Below, in pieces: positions 34,824-46,761 of a stretch of DNA of 64,000 nucleotides. The DNA is from Ciona intestinalis. Its lineage: Eukaryota > Chordata > Ascidiacea > Phlebobranchia > Cionidae. The notes beneath the pieces are model-generated. The model ran no database searches, was not told the origin of the DNA, and saw nothing but the letters and a program-made list of their open reading frames with translations. The DNA is taken from assembly GCF_000224145.3 (NCBI RefSeq), contig NC_020172.2, positions 5,535,350 through 5,599,349 of the forward strand. The letters are read 5' to 3'. The translations under genes and the position numbers were made by a program. How positions within the stretch are numbered: the stretch's first letter is position 1; each line of letters begins with the position of its first letter.

Positions 34824-35734
34824 CATACACCCCCATTGCAAAGCCGCGTAAATTTTTTACCGCCGTTGATGGCGCTGTTTTGACGTGTATAAGATTTCTA
34901 TTGACTACTGTAATGCGCTAGATACACGTAACAATACATTGCCAACAATACACATTGTAAAGTCCCTTGTGACGTCATAGTAGCATCAGTCGCAGAGAAT
35001 GTAGGTAATGTTTGGTCGTCATCGAATTGTTCAACTTATTTCAAAGAATGCGTGGTTCTGTATGGTGGGTAAAGAGGTTTAAGATTTGGTATTTAAAGGG
35101 TAAAATAGAACAATAAAGAAAATTTGTTACTTTGGAGATACGGACAGTTTGCTAATGTCTAAAAAAGTGGCTGGTGTGCAGCACGCAGAATAAAATGAGG
35201 AAGTATAGCCGTTAGGTGGCGGTCAGAGTAATTTAAACGTTTATTTTACAGCGGGAAAATATATGTGGTCATTTTATAAACTGTAGCTCGTGACCTATTC
35301 AATAAAGCTGATATTGTAAGATGTTCTTACCAATAGAAATGCTGAGGCCAGGAGAAGTATCTTCATAACGTTGCTAGTTTTCGCAGAAACTGTGTAGAAA
35401 ACTCGTAATAACTCCAAGCAAATCTAAAACCCGAAACACCACGAACCACGAAGCGGGTAAAATACAAACAACAAAAAACGGGCTGATTACACTAAAAGCA
35501 TTGGGTTAAATACTCGCTGTTGTTTCTTGTTTAAAAGGAGATCCACTCTCAGTATATTCGGAAAATGCAAAAGTATATGACGTCACATGTGTTGTGACGT
35601 CATACTTACACGTCACGCCGAAGTTTTCGTGATCTTCGTTTAATTTTCGTTAGGGGCGCCCTTCCACCGTTTCCAGATTTCACCAACTTCGGAATTTTTG
35701 TCGTCGATAATCTGGGATATAGCGTTGATATTGA
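34824..35734. other. EIF4E2 3' region and upstream sequence of a minus-strand exon
   Basis: Contains the EIF4E2 3' untranslated region with AATAAA at 35112-35117 and 35301-35306, then the small exon at 35331-35366. CRE-like TGACGTCA motifs lie at about 34970-34978 and 35578-35607. Confidence 0.5.
35331..35366 (-). CDS. Possible first coding exon of a secreted protein (signal peptide only)
   Basis: ATG at 35366 starts MKILLLASAFLL and is followed by the strong donor TTG/GTAAGAAC. The peptide is a textbook signal-peptide core, and CRE-like sites lie about 220-240 bp upstream. The following exon must lie at lower coordinates, within or beyond the oppositely oriented EIF4E2, and I could not find it. 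It may equally be chance. Confidence 0.3.
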
Positions 35735-35928
35735 GGGTGGGAGAAGATGGGACACCTTTTCATTCTACATTCTCGTCTCATTTGGCGGTAAACAAAGAAC
35801 ATTCAAAGAATTATAAAGTCGCATTCCCACGACTCCCATAGACCGTGGTTAATTGTTTGAAACACGATCAGGATATTTTGATATTGTGTGCTAAAGGTGT
35901 CCCACCTCCCCCACCCTACTATATTAAA
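35735..35928 (+). mobile_element. Cimi-1-like MITE
   Basis: Left end GAGGGTGGGAGAAGATGGGA, right end GTGTCCCACCTCCCCCACCC. The interior is well conserved (TTTGGCGGTAAACAAAGAAC). Confidence 0.85.
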
Positions 35929-35989
35929 CTAAAGCTATCGGGTAAAATGATCGACGAGAAATTTCAGTCTCGACAGTGTGATTCCGTGG

Positions 35990-36250
35990 CTATAGCACAT
36001 GCCTCTGTAACCCAGAGGTTAGGAGCTCGGGGCTCGACGCTGATAAGCGTATGTGTCCTTGGGCAAGACACTTTAAACGCAACTGGCCCAACCCAGTTGT
36101 TCCTTGTAACGTGCCCCAGTGGTCAGTCATACAGAAAACATAATCACACACCAAGTTACTACGCAGTATAAGTCGTAAGCAAGCAAGAGGTTTATGGAAC
36201 AGAACACCCGTCGTATATAACAACTGTCGTTGCCCCATCATACGAACAAG
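35990..36250 (+). mobile_element. Composite SINE, near complete but decayed
   Basis: Head TAGCACATGCCTCTGTAACC and GGGGCTCGACGCTGATA, body GTATGTGTCCTTGGGCAAGA and CCCAGTTGTTCCTTG, then tail CACACCAAGTTACTACGCAG and GTATATAACAACTGTCGTTG. It is more diverged than the copy at 21183. Confidence 0.7.
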
Positions 36251-36639
36251 TTGCGTTTATTCATCCTTGATATTTTTGCGACCGATCCCGTTTTTTTTCT
36301 CGTTTTTTTACCTGAAACGTCATATTCGCGAAACAGCGGCAGGTTACAGACGGTCCAATCAGAGTCGTTTGTTCGTTTTCTACAAGTTCTGTGACGTCAA
36401 ACTTCTCACGTATGAAGGTGCACCTGGAACGAATATTACGGGTTTAAAATAACAACTGGATTTGCTTTGGCGTTCCAAAGACAGGTTAAGCAGGCGGGAA
36501 ATCGTTACAAATCACTACTTATAGCAGATAAAAGAGCTTATGGTGAAATAATGTGGCATTGTGACGACATAGAACAGGACGATTGTTGTAAAATTTGAAA
36601 TGATGCCAAAATAACACGTGGTGATTGCAATGAAAGAAA

Positions 36640-36770
36640 GAATGTAAGTTGTATCGTCGCGTGGCGGCGCAATGACAGTAGTTATAACACTGGCGTTCTG
36701 TTTCATACACCTCGTGCCCGCTTACCATTTACCACTTATGTAACATTGTGGGTTTTTATTTCTTAAAATA
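36640..36770 (+). mobile_element. SINE-tail fragment
   Basis: ATCGTCGCGTGGCGGCGCAA, GTTATAACACTGGCGTTCTG and TTTCATACACCTCGTGCCCG match one tail unit. Confidence 0.7.
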
Positions 36771-36784
36771 TACAATAATTTATA

Positions 36785-37035
36785 GCTTGATACGTCACCT
36801 TTGCTTGACGTCACCGATCACTACGTCAGAGCACGCTTCAGTGACGCGCATGCGCATTAGACCGCAACCACAACAACACAGACATGTGTCGGAGCATCGT
36901 ACTGGTCTATGAAACTGCAATAATTCCAAACCAAGCGGATCTTTTACAATAATTTTGTAAGCTCTTGCCGGGCCGCAACAATGCACACAACAACAGTGGG
37001 AATCTAGAGTGGAAGAAGACGTTTGAGAGGTAATG
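36785..37035. promoter_or_regulatory. CRE/NRF1-type promoter without a recognisable gene
   Basis: Within 80 bp there are ATACGTCACC, TTGACGTCACCG, CTACGTCAG, GTGACGCGC and the NRF1-like palindrome CGCGCATGCGCATT (about 36845-36860). This is followed by a GC-richer stretch ending at GTTTGAGAG/GTAATG (37032), a plausible donor. That looks like a housekeeping promoter and a non-coding first exon on the + strand, but no matching coding exon was found downstream. Direction and target are uncertain. Confidence 0.4.
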
Positions 37036-37366
37036 TATAGGTTTTCTTACGAGTATTTTACTTGGCTTTTTCGCGCTATTGTTTTTAGACATTTGTACAG
37101 AAATATCTGTACAAGACCTTTGCAACATATTTTTTCGGTTTAAAAGTGTGTCTGCTGTAATTACTTCTGAAACTTGTAGGCAGGGAAGTACCGGTCATCT
37201 CTTTTTGGTCATCTCTTTTTGCAAAAATGGTCATCTCTTTTTTCAAAATGTGCATATGCACGCACCAGTTCTTTGCAGTGCGTCTAGCTATCCTTCTGTG
37301 ACTGGCAACCATGAATAAGTCACACAGGTTCCCACCCACAAGGAATATAAGTATAGACCAAACAGT

Positions 37367-37963
37367 TTATAATACAACACCTTCAACAGCCTTATACATC
37401 AGCTTTCCATCTTGATCTGTGATGTCATAATCCTGTTTTCCGCTACAAATTGTTCCTGCGGCCACAAGGGGTATAAAATAAAACACAAAGCTTACATAAA
37501 CTTTATTTCTTGGCAGGCAGGCATTGCAAAACACCTTTGCTAATAATCTAAACTGCTCATCCAATTAGGATACAATAAAAATAATGTTAAAAACCTAATA
37601 CACAAGTCAAATTCAATAAAGAAAACAGAAAACATAAAAATATACAACAAAAAGATATTTAAAACAGATAAAACAACCCCTCCTTTTACAAAACCTAACA
37701 CACAAATCATATACAACAAAGACAATACAAACCATAATAGTCTAAAGGTATAAAATAAAAATTAAGGTATATATATAACAAAAATAAAGACAATTCCACC
37801 CACCTTTCACGTTTCTATGCACATGTAAGTGTCTTGCATCGGATAAATCAGACATTTTCTCCAAAACATGTTGCCCTGGTTTTGGTTTCCGAATCCAAAC
37901 ATTTTCCGACAAATGTTTTTCTCTCACGATCGCATGCGGTTGTGATGTCACTGCTAATGACAT
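37367..37963 (-). CDS. Unrecognised two-exon gene, 82-residue protein
   Basis: Exon 1 37804-37963 starts with an ATG in TTGTGATGTCATTAG context and reads MSLAVTSQPHAIVREKHLSE, NVWIRKPKPGQHVLEKMSD, LSDARHLHVHRNVK. Exon 2 37367-37455 reads TICSGKQDYDITDQDGKLMY, KAVEGVVL, stop. The junction is AAAG/GTGGGT to CCGCAG/GA, phase 1, completing a Gly codon, so the two frames fit. The protein is small, basic-then-acidic, with no signal peptide or membrane segment, and I do not recognise the family. It could be a fragment of a longer gene if upstream exons exist. The intron (37456-37803) is AT-rich. Confidence 0.55.
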
Positions 37964-39940
37964 CACAATATATTTTGTTTAAAGTTCCAAAAAAGCTTTT
38001 AAAAAATTTTTTCTAACTTTAAAAAATAAAAACAAATTTTCCAACCGTAAAAACTTTAAATTTTTAGATTCAAAAGCTCCCAGCTTAATCCTGCTGCTAA
38101 AAACTATAGTTCCAAAAAAATTTAAACATAATGTTTCCAACTTTGTACTACTTTTGTAAAACTAGAGTGTTGGGAATAGTTTGTTTAACCCTTTGTTACA
38201 TAACAGTGATAAGACTGTATTATCCATGGTTGTAAAACATTAGGTTAGTTGTTGTGGAGATAGGAATAACACAGAAGCTTGTAATAACAAACTATGTGTT
38301 GGGGAGGACTTAACTATTTGAGGTTTTGTATTAAATATTTGTTTGCTTTGCCTTTTATTTCCAAAGTTAGAATTTCTAGTCTGCCTTTTTATTAAATTAA
38401 CCCATAATCTGGGATATTTTCAAAACCAACATGTATTTTTTCATATAAAATTAATATGTAATTGTGGGGTAAGATCACTAAGATGGAACATCTTTATCAC
38501 GTAATATTTAAATATCTGTGTTTTTAAAATAATTAACAGAGGTCTATGGGAGTCGTGAGGATACGTTTTTATAATTCATGAAATGTTTTTTGTTTACTAC
38601 CAAATGGAAGGAAAAAATAGAATGAAAAGTTGTTCCATCTCCCCCCACCCTACTGTATATAGATATATTTATATATATAGGACCCATTGTCTTTATTTTT
38701 AAACAGTATGGCTGTATGGCATTTTCATAATATGCCCATATTTTGTTAGAAGGATAGTCACTGAAAAAAGGGGACTTTTATTGTGGGCGTGCCCGGTGCC
38801 CACTTCCACCTGTGTAATGCTATGGTAAATATAATCTTCCCTTAGCCTTTGATAGTGTTGTATGTACTTAGGTAATGTACAAATTTGGTATCAAAACACC
38901 CAAGTACATGATTATGGGTTGTTATGTACCAGTTGCCCTTGTTGTCTATTATTTCCTGTTCTAGTATGCAATTGACATCACAAACACGTGTCCATTGTTA
39001 CAACAATGCACTTTATGAGGTCATAGAGTAGTAATGGGGATAACGTGCCGCAATTTGTGAGCGAGATTTTCCGCTTGTCTGGCTACAACAGGTGCTAAAA
39101 TAGGGGTTAGGGGTTCGCTGGATAACTCCTAAATTCTTTGGATTTGTACGACATATTTGTATCTGTCTAGAGACAAAATGTTTCGCTTTTAAAATTTATT
39201 GTAGAAATCGGTAAAAATTGATTAAAAACTGAACTCTTTAAATATAAAAGGCAGGTTGGTCGATGCATTGCTACTCAAACTGGGGTTTATGTCACTATAT
39301 AAAAGTAGGTAGTTACTTACTGGCCAATTAATTTAAGATATTTTTTTTGTTTTAATATTAAAATAAATGCATGTGCGTTTAATATTTTTGACTATTCTAA
39401 ATGGGTGAGGTCCCACAGCTTGGCACGCCATTGGACTTGGGATTTAGACCAGAGTTGCCAATTACTTCAACACCCAGACATTGTTAACATGCATTAAAAG
39501 CAATTTGCTTTCAACGTTTAGTTTGAGTAGCACTGACTTGTTCAATATTAGGTAACATGTTGTAATTAAAATACTGACAAGGAAACACTTATATAGGCAG
39601 TAACCCTAAAGTAATTAAAACACAAATAAAGTGAACATGGAACTTGTCATAAAGGCAACTATGTGTATACTGTGTGTAACGTGGTGTAGAGGCAAGGCAC
39701 TGTGTGGTAAATATACCCAATCAGTGTGATAATCCAATGTGTTAGGGGTTGGAGAATATACTTAACTGTCACCAATAAAAACAAAACTTAATGTGATAGA
39801 AAATTGAAATAAATGGGCCATGTATAAGAGCTTGATGTGTTTTTATATTGTAAATTGTTTAAAGCCTTGACGAAGAATTTTTTTGTGTTAGGTTCATAAA
39901 ATTGTCATCATTATGGAACATCAAGTTCTTTAAATTTCCG
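37964..39940. other. Interval between the 82-residue gene and BARX
   Basis: Holds a degenerate MITE (38460-38660) and a GTGAGGTCCCACAGCTTGG-type repeat (39400-39485). Otherwise AT-rich with no supported exon. The BARX 3' untranslated region occupies an unknown part of its right end. Confidence 0.5.
38460..38660 (+). mobile_element. Cimi-1-like MITE, degenerate left end
   Basis: The left end is decayed (GTGGGGTAAGATCACTAAGA). The interior (TTTGTTTACTACCAAATGGA) and right end (CCATCTCCCCCCACCCTACT) are clear. An older insertion than its neighbours. Confidence 0.75.
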
Positions 39941-42900
39941 TTAATTCTCCGTTTCATTAATCACATGATCGGAAGATTGCATGAGGCTGCTGTTCACGTT
40001 GGAGACTATTTTCTCGACAACGTTTTGTCGTAGTTTTGGTTCTGGTTCAGGGGATTTCCGAGGCCGACCTTTTGGCTTCAGTTGTGAGTCGACAATGGAC
40101 CCGTTTAGTTGGCTCTGCGATTAATGTTAATTAATTAAAAATTGAAAAAGATTATAGTTTCGGTTAGCCTTACGTTATAGTCACAAAATAACCCATTTTA
40201 TTTGTAAATCCAAGTAAAAAAACAAAGATTAAACCTATTGAACATTTAATTAAAAATAACAGTTAAATGTTATGTTGTAACAACTGGTAATTAAATGAAA
40301 TAATTAAACTTAAAAAATGGATATTAAAAAAATCTGTTAAAATGAACCAAGTTATCACGCGCTGTGAGTGAATACACCCTGCACTGTTAATTAATTATCG
40401 TATGTTTATGTTGTAACAATCGGGTAATTATCCTCCCGATTACGCGAAGATTATGTGGTCATAATGCAAGGTTTAACTTTAAGGTCATATGGAGTACACG
40501 GTGGTACAAAAGTCGTGCATGTTGATATCAATAACATCGTTAACGGATGTACATCTAAGTATGTTTGCTTATTAAACACCAGAGCATGTGGTGTATTGCG
40601 AATGTGTGTCGTTGGGATGGATGTAAATTTTTAAACGGATTAAACGAAATGAACGAAATTGTTTAAATTTGTAATGAGTGTTGGAATTTTTGTTTAAGAA
40701 CCTAAAAGGGTTGTATAACTGACAACTGTGTTACAACATATATCTACTGGTATAAGTTTATTAAAGTAATAGTTTTATAATAATTTATTACAATATATAT
40801 AATTTTAAAACGGTTAAAATTAAATGTACGGAATTGTTGGGACTTAAAAAAATCTGACATTGTTTTTGTTAAGCTTTTTAAACTTGATAATGTGTATTTG
40901 CAATTCGGTGACTTTGATATTCTGTCTATTAAGATAATGGTAGAAACATTTTTAGACATTTTTTTCGGTATTTTACTCAAAATGTCGGGAATTCCTACTG
41001 GGGGTGTGGAACCATTCATGCATGGCACTAATGCAATAATGATGTAATAATGTGCCACGCGACGTGTATTTACCGAGTTCCCGTTTTAACTTTCATCTTA
41101 TCCATTTTAACGTCAACCTACTTAAAGTACTTCATGTCAGCTTAAATATCAATTATTGAGTTTTTGAACTTGCTGTTTCAGCTCATGCAAACCAAAATAT
41201 CAGCCCCACGATTGCTAAAAGGCCGATTATAAGCTATTACCTCTCTCAGCGGTTACTAAACTAATATCAACTACCAGTAAACTGTTTGTTCATTTTTTCG
41301 CAGGTGTAATTTTTAAATCATTGAAACAACGGCGGTGTTAAAAGGGCCCCCCTTGCCTTACATGGCAACATTCTTGACCAAGTAGAAAGTTTCCTACTGT
41401 ACAATGTGGTTGTATAACTGATTGATTATTGTTGAGATTTTAGTGTGTTTGCAACCTAAATGGTTGATTTTCTTTATTATTTCCAAATATCATTCAAGCC
41501 CAATCCCTACCTGTTTTTTCCACTTCATTCTTCTGTTCTGATACCAAGTCTTCACTTGTAGTTGAGTAAGGCCCAATGTTTCTGCGAGTTCCATACGATC
41601 TGGTGTTGACAAATACTTCTTCTGTTCAAACTTTCGTTCCAGCCCCATTAGTTGTAACTCAGTGAACACGGTTCTACTGCGGCGACATTTCTTCGACTTC
41701 GTGTCCTAGGAATTGAAAAAATTATAATAAAATTTTGTTTGGCTGACAGCTAGTTTTACCAAGTATCAACAAAACAATAACCTTGAATTGGTTGCACCAC
41801 TTTTCACAGGTGTTTATATAAGTTAAGTTGTATTTGACCGACACTTTAGTATTTTTGGCAGCTAGTTTTACAAAGTGTTAACATAACAATAACTTTTAGT
41901 TGTACCACTTTTCACAGGTGTTTATGTATTTAACATTATTTTAATTAAAAATGCGTTTAATTTAGCATATTCCTTATTTGTTAGTATTTTCTTTGTTAAT
42001 CTTACAATACTTTTCCCACAGGTTCTCACCCCATTATTTGAGTTATCGCTCGGACTCGACGCTTCCCTTCGAAGATAAACCGGTAGCCCAGATACATTAT
42101 CGTACGCCTGGTGGTTGAACCTCGCTAGCGACATCGAGTGTCTTCGTATCGCTGCGCCCCCGGTTGCCGATAGCAATGGAGGGGTGGTGGGCTTTATTTG
42201 GGGGTCGACGAGGTAAGATGGGCCAGAGCTTGATGGTTTACGAGAGGGTAGTTTGGACTGCGAGTAAAGATAACCGGCGTTGGAGAGGATTCCATGTAAG
42301 TTGGGAAGATAATCTGTGGTTATGGATTTAACATTAATGTTATAACAAACTTGGCATTAAAATCACATTACGAATATATTATTCAAATTATTATTATAAA
42401 ACTTATATATAAAAACGATTTTTAAACCTGGGATTTACACTGTATTACTCAGTAAAAGTTGTATTATAGAGAATAGGTAAATTTTTGTGTTTTTTGCACA
42501 TTATTACAACCCTCGAATTAAATCAAAAAGTTGGGTTCCATTAAGCCTGTGACAGTATCATAGAACCAGGTACCAAACCTGGGTGAGCAAAAGCAGCATT
42601 TTTAAAAGTTTTTAGTCTGGCGCCGTGGCAAAGTCGTTAGTGCGCCTGCCTATAACCGATAGGTACTGGGTTCAAGGCTCATCGCTGCTGCCGTTGTGGG
42701 CGTATGTAGATGGGCTTAGTAGTTTATATTGTCCCAATAGGCATATGTATCAAAATTGTGGCATATACACCAACATCTTTTATTCAATATAATGTTTACC
42801 TGATATATTGTCATATGATACAGTGGATGCTGATGGTATTTGTTGTTGTTGTAGATAAAGTTGTTGTTGTTGTTGTGCTAATACTGCCGCAGCGAGTAGG

Positions 42901-45900
42901 TTGGCTTGGTTGTTGGAATACTGTGGTGAATTAAACCATTACCAGTTAGTAGTTACAGTAATAATGTTAATAATCACCCACATACTTGGTAACTTGTAAG
43001 TGGGCACGAAGTGTATGAAACAGAACACCTATGTTATAACAACTGTCATTGCCCCGCCATGCGAGGATAAATAAGTTACATACGTGGTAACTTGTAAGCG
43101 GGAACGAGGTGTATGAAACAGAACACCTGTGTTATAACGACTGTCTTTTTTTCGGCCACGCGAGGATAAAGTAAGTTACATTCCCGTTCTAATTTAATTT
43201 TTGCATTTGCAGTAGTCTCATTATAAAATTATTTAATAAACATAAAATCATATTTTCCAACCTGTTGATACAAAACCGCTAGGTGGGGTGAGAGAGGGGT
43301 TAAAGGTGAAATTCCACCCAATGAGGAGAGAGAGAAAAACCTGTTCGGGTCAAGAGGCGATGGGACCCTTTCGACTTGGGACCCATAATGTGAGCATGAG
43401 GCGCTAAATGTTTTGTTTGTTTTTGAATCGTCTTCTGTGACGTCATCGTCGCTATGACGTCGGTAACTAACGGGTCTGAACGACCGTTGGTCGTTCGAGC
43501 TTGTACGTCGCTCCACGTCACTGAAGTGTTCCCGTGCGTTTCCCGTTTCTTCTGAATTTTTCCGAAAAAATAATCCCGGAGAATTTTTTCGTTTTCGGTC
43601 GTTTTCCAATGACGTAACAGCTGCGGATAAATTTATATTTAATACGATTGGTTGGAGTAAGATGGTCCATGTAATATATACGCGTTGGGGTGAGATGGTC
43701 CATGTTTTCATTCTGTTTTATCGTCGCATTTGGTAGTAAACAAAATATGTTCACAGAATGATAAAACCGTATCTTCACGACTCTAAAAGGGCGTTGTTAT
43801 TTTTTAAAACCAAAAATAGTAAATATGTTATAATACCCATATTCCATCTTACCCCACAGTGCCAAACATTCACGCAATAATTGATTAACAGTAGGTTTGT
43901 GATGTCATAATACACAATAATATGATTGATGTCTATATACCGACTCAGCTTTATCTGATCTGACAAGCAACTCCAGTTTAAACCGCAAATGTAAGCACAT
44001 TAAGCAGTAATATGATCGCAGGGTGAAACGATTACGACGATTTTTAACATGTTTGTTGCCTAAGTGTCATTTCTATAGCATTTAGATAACGACGGCCGTG
44101 AAATGGATCAAAAACAAAACTCATCGTGGTAGAATCAATGAAAACTTTTCGCGTATCCGTTCTAATCGTTTAAGATCAAACAATTTCCAGCTCAAAGACC
44201 GATTTCTGTATAACCGATCTCGCTACGTGTAATCCGTTCTAGCACCGCATCTGTTTATTGATATCCTCGCGTGGTGAGCGACCGAATTCATTAACTTCAG
44301 TTATCATGTCATCTCGGCGTAACTTGTTAATGAGTATAAGTGAAAATCCTTGTTTTCAAACGTAGGTCGTGTTCAACGCATCACGATCGCGGCTTATGAT
44401 GTGGTTTTGATGTCATCCATTTTAACGATCGGCGAAGCAGTGTGCGGCAGTTTAACAAGGCGGATTTCGGATCTGCTAAGCTGTCAATCACGCAAGTCAC
44501 AACATATTGGCGGGGCGGTAATGAGATATTGGTGAGCGCTTATCACGTCATAATCGACATTCATCTCCGCAGTTCAAACCGTAACAACAAACATAAAAAT
44601 CTCGCAGTTTGAACTTTCTTCGTCCCCGTTTCATAAGCGCATTGCGATAAGGCCATACGTCACATAACGGTAAATATTTTACAAAATCTACACCCACTGC
44701 CTTAATTGGTAAAGATTGAACGCGATAAGAAATAACAACGTAAACTACAGTCGTTGGAATATATTAATGTTTGCAACCTTTTTCAGCCTACTGTTTTTAC
44801 TATGCAAACTTTTGTTCCGGTTTCACATAAATTTGTTTTATTAAACATAACTCAGTATAGAAATAAAGTTAATGTTTTTGTGTCCGCGCCCATTTTACTA
44901 TATAGATACGTTTTATTTATCTCTTCTTTAACCAATTATTTATGGTATTTTTTATTCATACGCGGGTTTTAACGAGTTTCGCGTTACTTCCAGTATATTG
45001 GTTTTTGATCTTTGCTGCCGTAATCAAAGAAATAAATAAACAACAAAATAAATTTTCTATTTTTTTGGTAATTTATATTTTGATTAATATTTTGAATTGC
45101 AATTAATTTAATTTTAGTTACAAACAATTCAATAAATTATCTGTTAAACAGATAATTTATCTTTGTAATAAATTCACGCAAATGTAAAATAAATATAAAT
45201 GATTTTTTTATTATTCTTAACAATATACGATGAAAACAATTTCAAAATACCGCAAAAATAATTCGCGTAACTATCTTATGAACTCTAATAAGCATTTATT
45301 CTTTTCTTATGCAAAACCCATAAAAATAATTTCTAAAATTTCACAGTGGTCCAAAACTCAACGAATTTTGACTTTAACTTTCGTGGCATGTCACTCACAA
45401 AAGTATAACACGACCTTGACGTTCACAGGGCTTAATATTTGTTGTTATTAAAGTCTAATCGTCCAAGGGGGTCCATTGCCGCATGGTTTCGGATTTAATT
45501 AAGACAATTTCCGTGCAAGTTCTGCGATAATGTCAATCTAGTGAGCAGTATGGTTTATGCATGCTGTCGTGGCGGTTCTTCAAATAAAAGTAAAGGGGAA
45601 TTATGCAGGGTTTACTGTGTGGTCCCAAAAAGAGTGTTTCCTTACTTTTTATTTAAACTTTTTGGAATGCCGTACTTTTTATTTAATAAAAATGAAATTC
45701 CTCATTTTTTCATTTTTTTGCAGTGTCGTCCTTTTTTTAATGAGAAGTTTTTGTTTTAATTCTAGTGACTTAACTTTGTTTAAAATAAAATAACCGTATA
45801 TAACTTATTTATTCTGACGTGGCATGGTAATTAAAGTCGTTATAACACGGCTGTTCTGTTTCATACACCTCGTGCCCGGTTACGAGTTACCACTTATGTA

Positions 45901-46761
45901 ACTTTGTATAGGTTTTGCTAAGACGGTTCATGTTTTTATGTTTGTCACGTAATTAATTTAAATATTACGCTATAATTAAACACGTTTATTCGGTTTCAAT
46001 CGCTTAGTTGATTGCAATTAGAAATTAACACGCTCGATTAATTCAATCACATTTAAATCACTTTATTCGGTATTTTTTTATAAAAATTAACAAAATTAAA
46101 TGTTCGTCGCATAATAGTGTTTTCTGTATGTTATATTAAAATAGTAAATCTATTTTAAATTCGGAAAACTTAGCTGAATGCGTTTTATAATGTATATAGA
46201 CCTTTTTCCTTACTTTAATTTATATTTCGTTATTTTCCTTTTTGATTTTATTAGAATATAATTTCAGTTATTTTTTGATGACATCGCAATGAAATTTATT
46301 CTAGAATAAACACACAAATAATTGTAGAATGTTATTGTTTACTCACAATGGGAACCTGGAGACAAAATGGCGTCGACTCCAAACCGAAGGTTCAGCGAGA
46401 TTTGTGACGTCACTGGATTCTGTGACGTCACATCCTCCAAGCTTTCTGATGACGAACGATCCTCTCGTCGTCGGATGATTTCGGATTTCTGTTTCGGATA
46501 TGTTCGGAATTTTCTTTCAGAGTTTTCGCGGGCGTTTAGAATATCATCAATCCGAAATGAGGAAATTTTATTTTCCGGAATTTCTTCCGATTGTTCGACT
46601 TCCGGTGGCGACGACGACCGCGCTTCGTGTTGTGACGTCACAGTAGCGTCAAACGCACTTCCATTTTCTTGCATTCTAAAGTTCTGATATATTGGTAATT
46701 GTAGAATCCCTCTATAATCGCCGTGTTCGCGAAACAGAATATTCCCTCTGTCGCGTTCCAT
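39941..46761 (-). CDS. BARX: BARX-class homeobox transcription factor
   Basis: Six exons: 46347-46761, 43262-43620, 42800-42920, 42030-42313, 41511-41705, 39941-40114. Phases 1, 0, 1, 0, 0 all fit, giving 515 residues, about twice vertebrate BARX1/2. The homeodomain (residues 398-457, all in exon 5) contains [37 protein letters not shown] and [15 protein letters not shown], as in Barx. After it, [17 protein letters not shown] matches the vertebrate KPKGRPKKNS motif. An eh1-like repressor motif, FRIDDIL (residues 69-75), lies in exon 1. Exon 3 has a poly-Gln stretch. The exon 1 donor could be CATT/GTGAGT (used here) or CCAG/GTTCCC; both keep the frame. The start ATG at 46761 ([10 protein letters not shown]) is inferred. 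Confidence 0.88.
41735..41940. repeat. BARX intron repeat identical to one in TPT1
   Basis: About 90 bp (CAACAAAACAATAACCTTGA through GACACTTTAGTATTTTT) matches TPT1 intron 4 at 5222-5310. As there, part of it is repeated directly downstream. Confidence 0.75.
42608..43190 (+). mobile_element. SINE head, and two SINE-tail units, around BARX exon 3
   Basis: Head GGCGCCGTGGCAAAGTCGTT with B-box-like ACTGGGTTCAAGGCTC lies at 42615-42715. Two tail units (GCCCCGCCATGCGAGGATAA, CCGTGT- or CTGTGTTATAACGAC) lie at 42970-43185. BARX exon 3 (42800-42920) sits between them, so these are two insertions, not one. Confidence 0.65.
43648..43862 (+). mobile_element. Cimi-1-like MITE, diverged, just upstream of BARX exon 2
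   Basis: AGTAAGATGGTCCATG / GGGGTGAGATGGTCCATGTT at the left, ATTCCATCTTACCCCACAGT at the right, and AAACAAAATATGTTCACAGA inside. Its left edge lies 30 bp from the exon 2 acceptor, and the exon 2 ORF runs into it by chance. Confidence 0.7.
43870..46346 (-). promoter_or_regulatory. Large, mostly repeat-free first intron of BARX
   Basis: About 2.5 kb with only one dispersed repeat, a SINE tail at 45795-45910, in a window where a repeat occurs every kb or so. Parts are GC-richer (44000-44680), with clusters of CG and GATCG-type words. No exon is supported. Intronic enhancers are plausible for a developmental homeobox gene; this is inference. Confidence 0.35.

Noticed and set aside
40744-41058. 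Minus-strand ORF of 104 codons in a BARX intron
   Set aside because: AT-rich, Lys/Ser/Ile-heavy, no recognisable motif, and no splice or start context. I could not tie it to any element.
42615-42700. tRNA gene candidate with A- and B-box-like words (also at 21190, 28550, 36000, 61670, 62660)
   Set aside because: No cloverleaf closes and the same head is followed each time by the SINE body, so these are SINE heads.
45541-45793. Overlapping + ORFs in the BARX first intron
   Set aside because: Phe/Leu-rich translations of T-rich DNA in two frames at once, without splice support.
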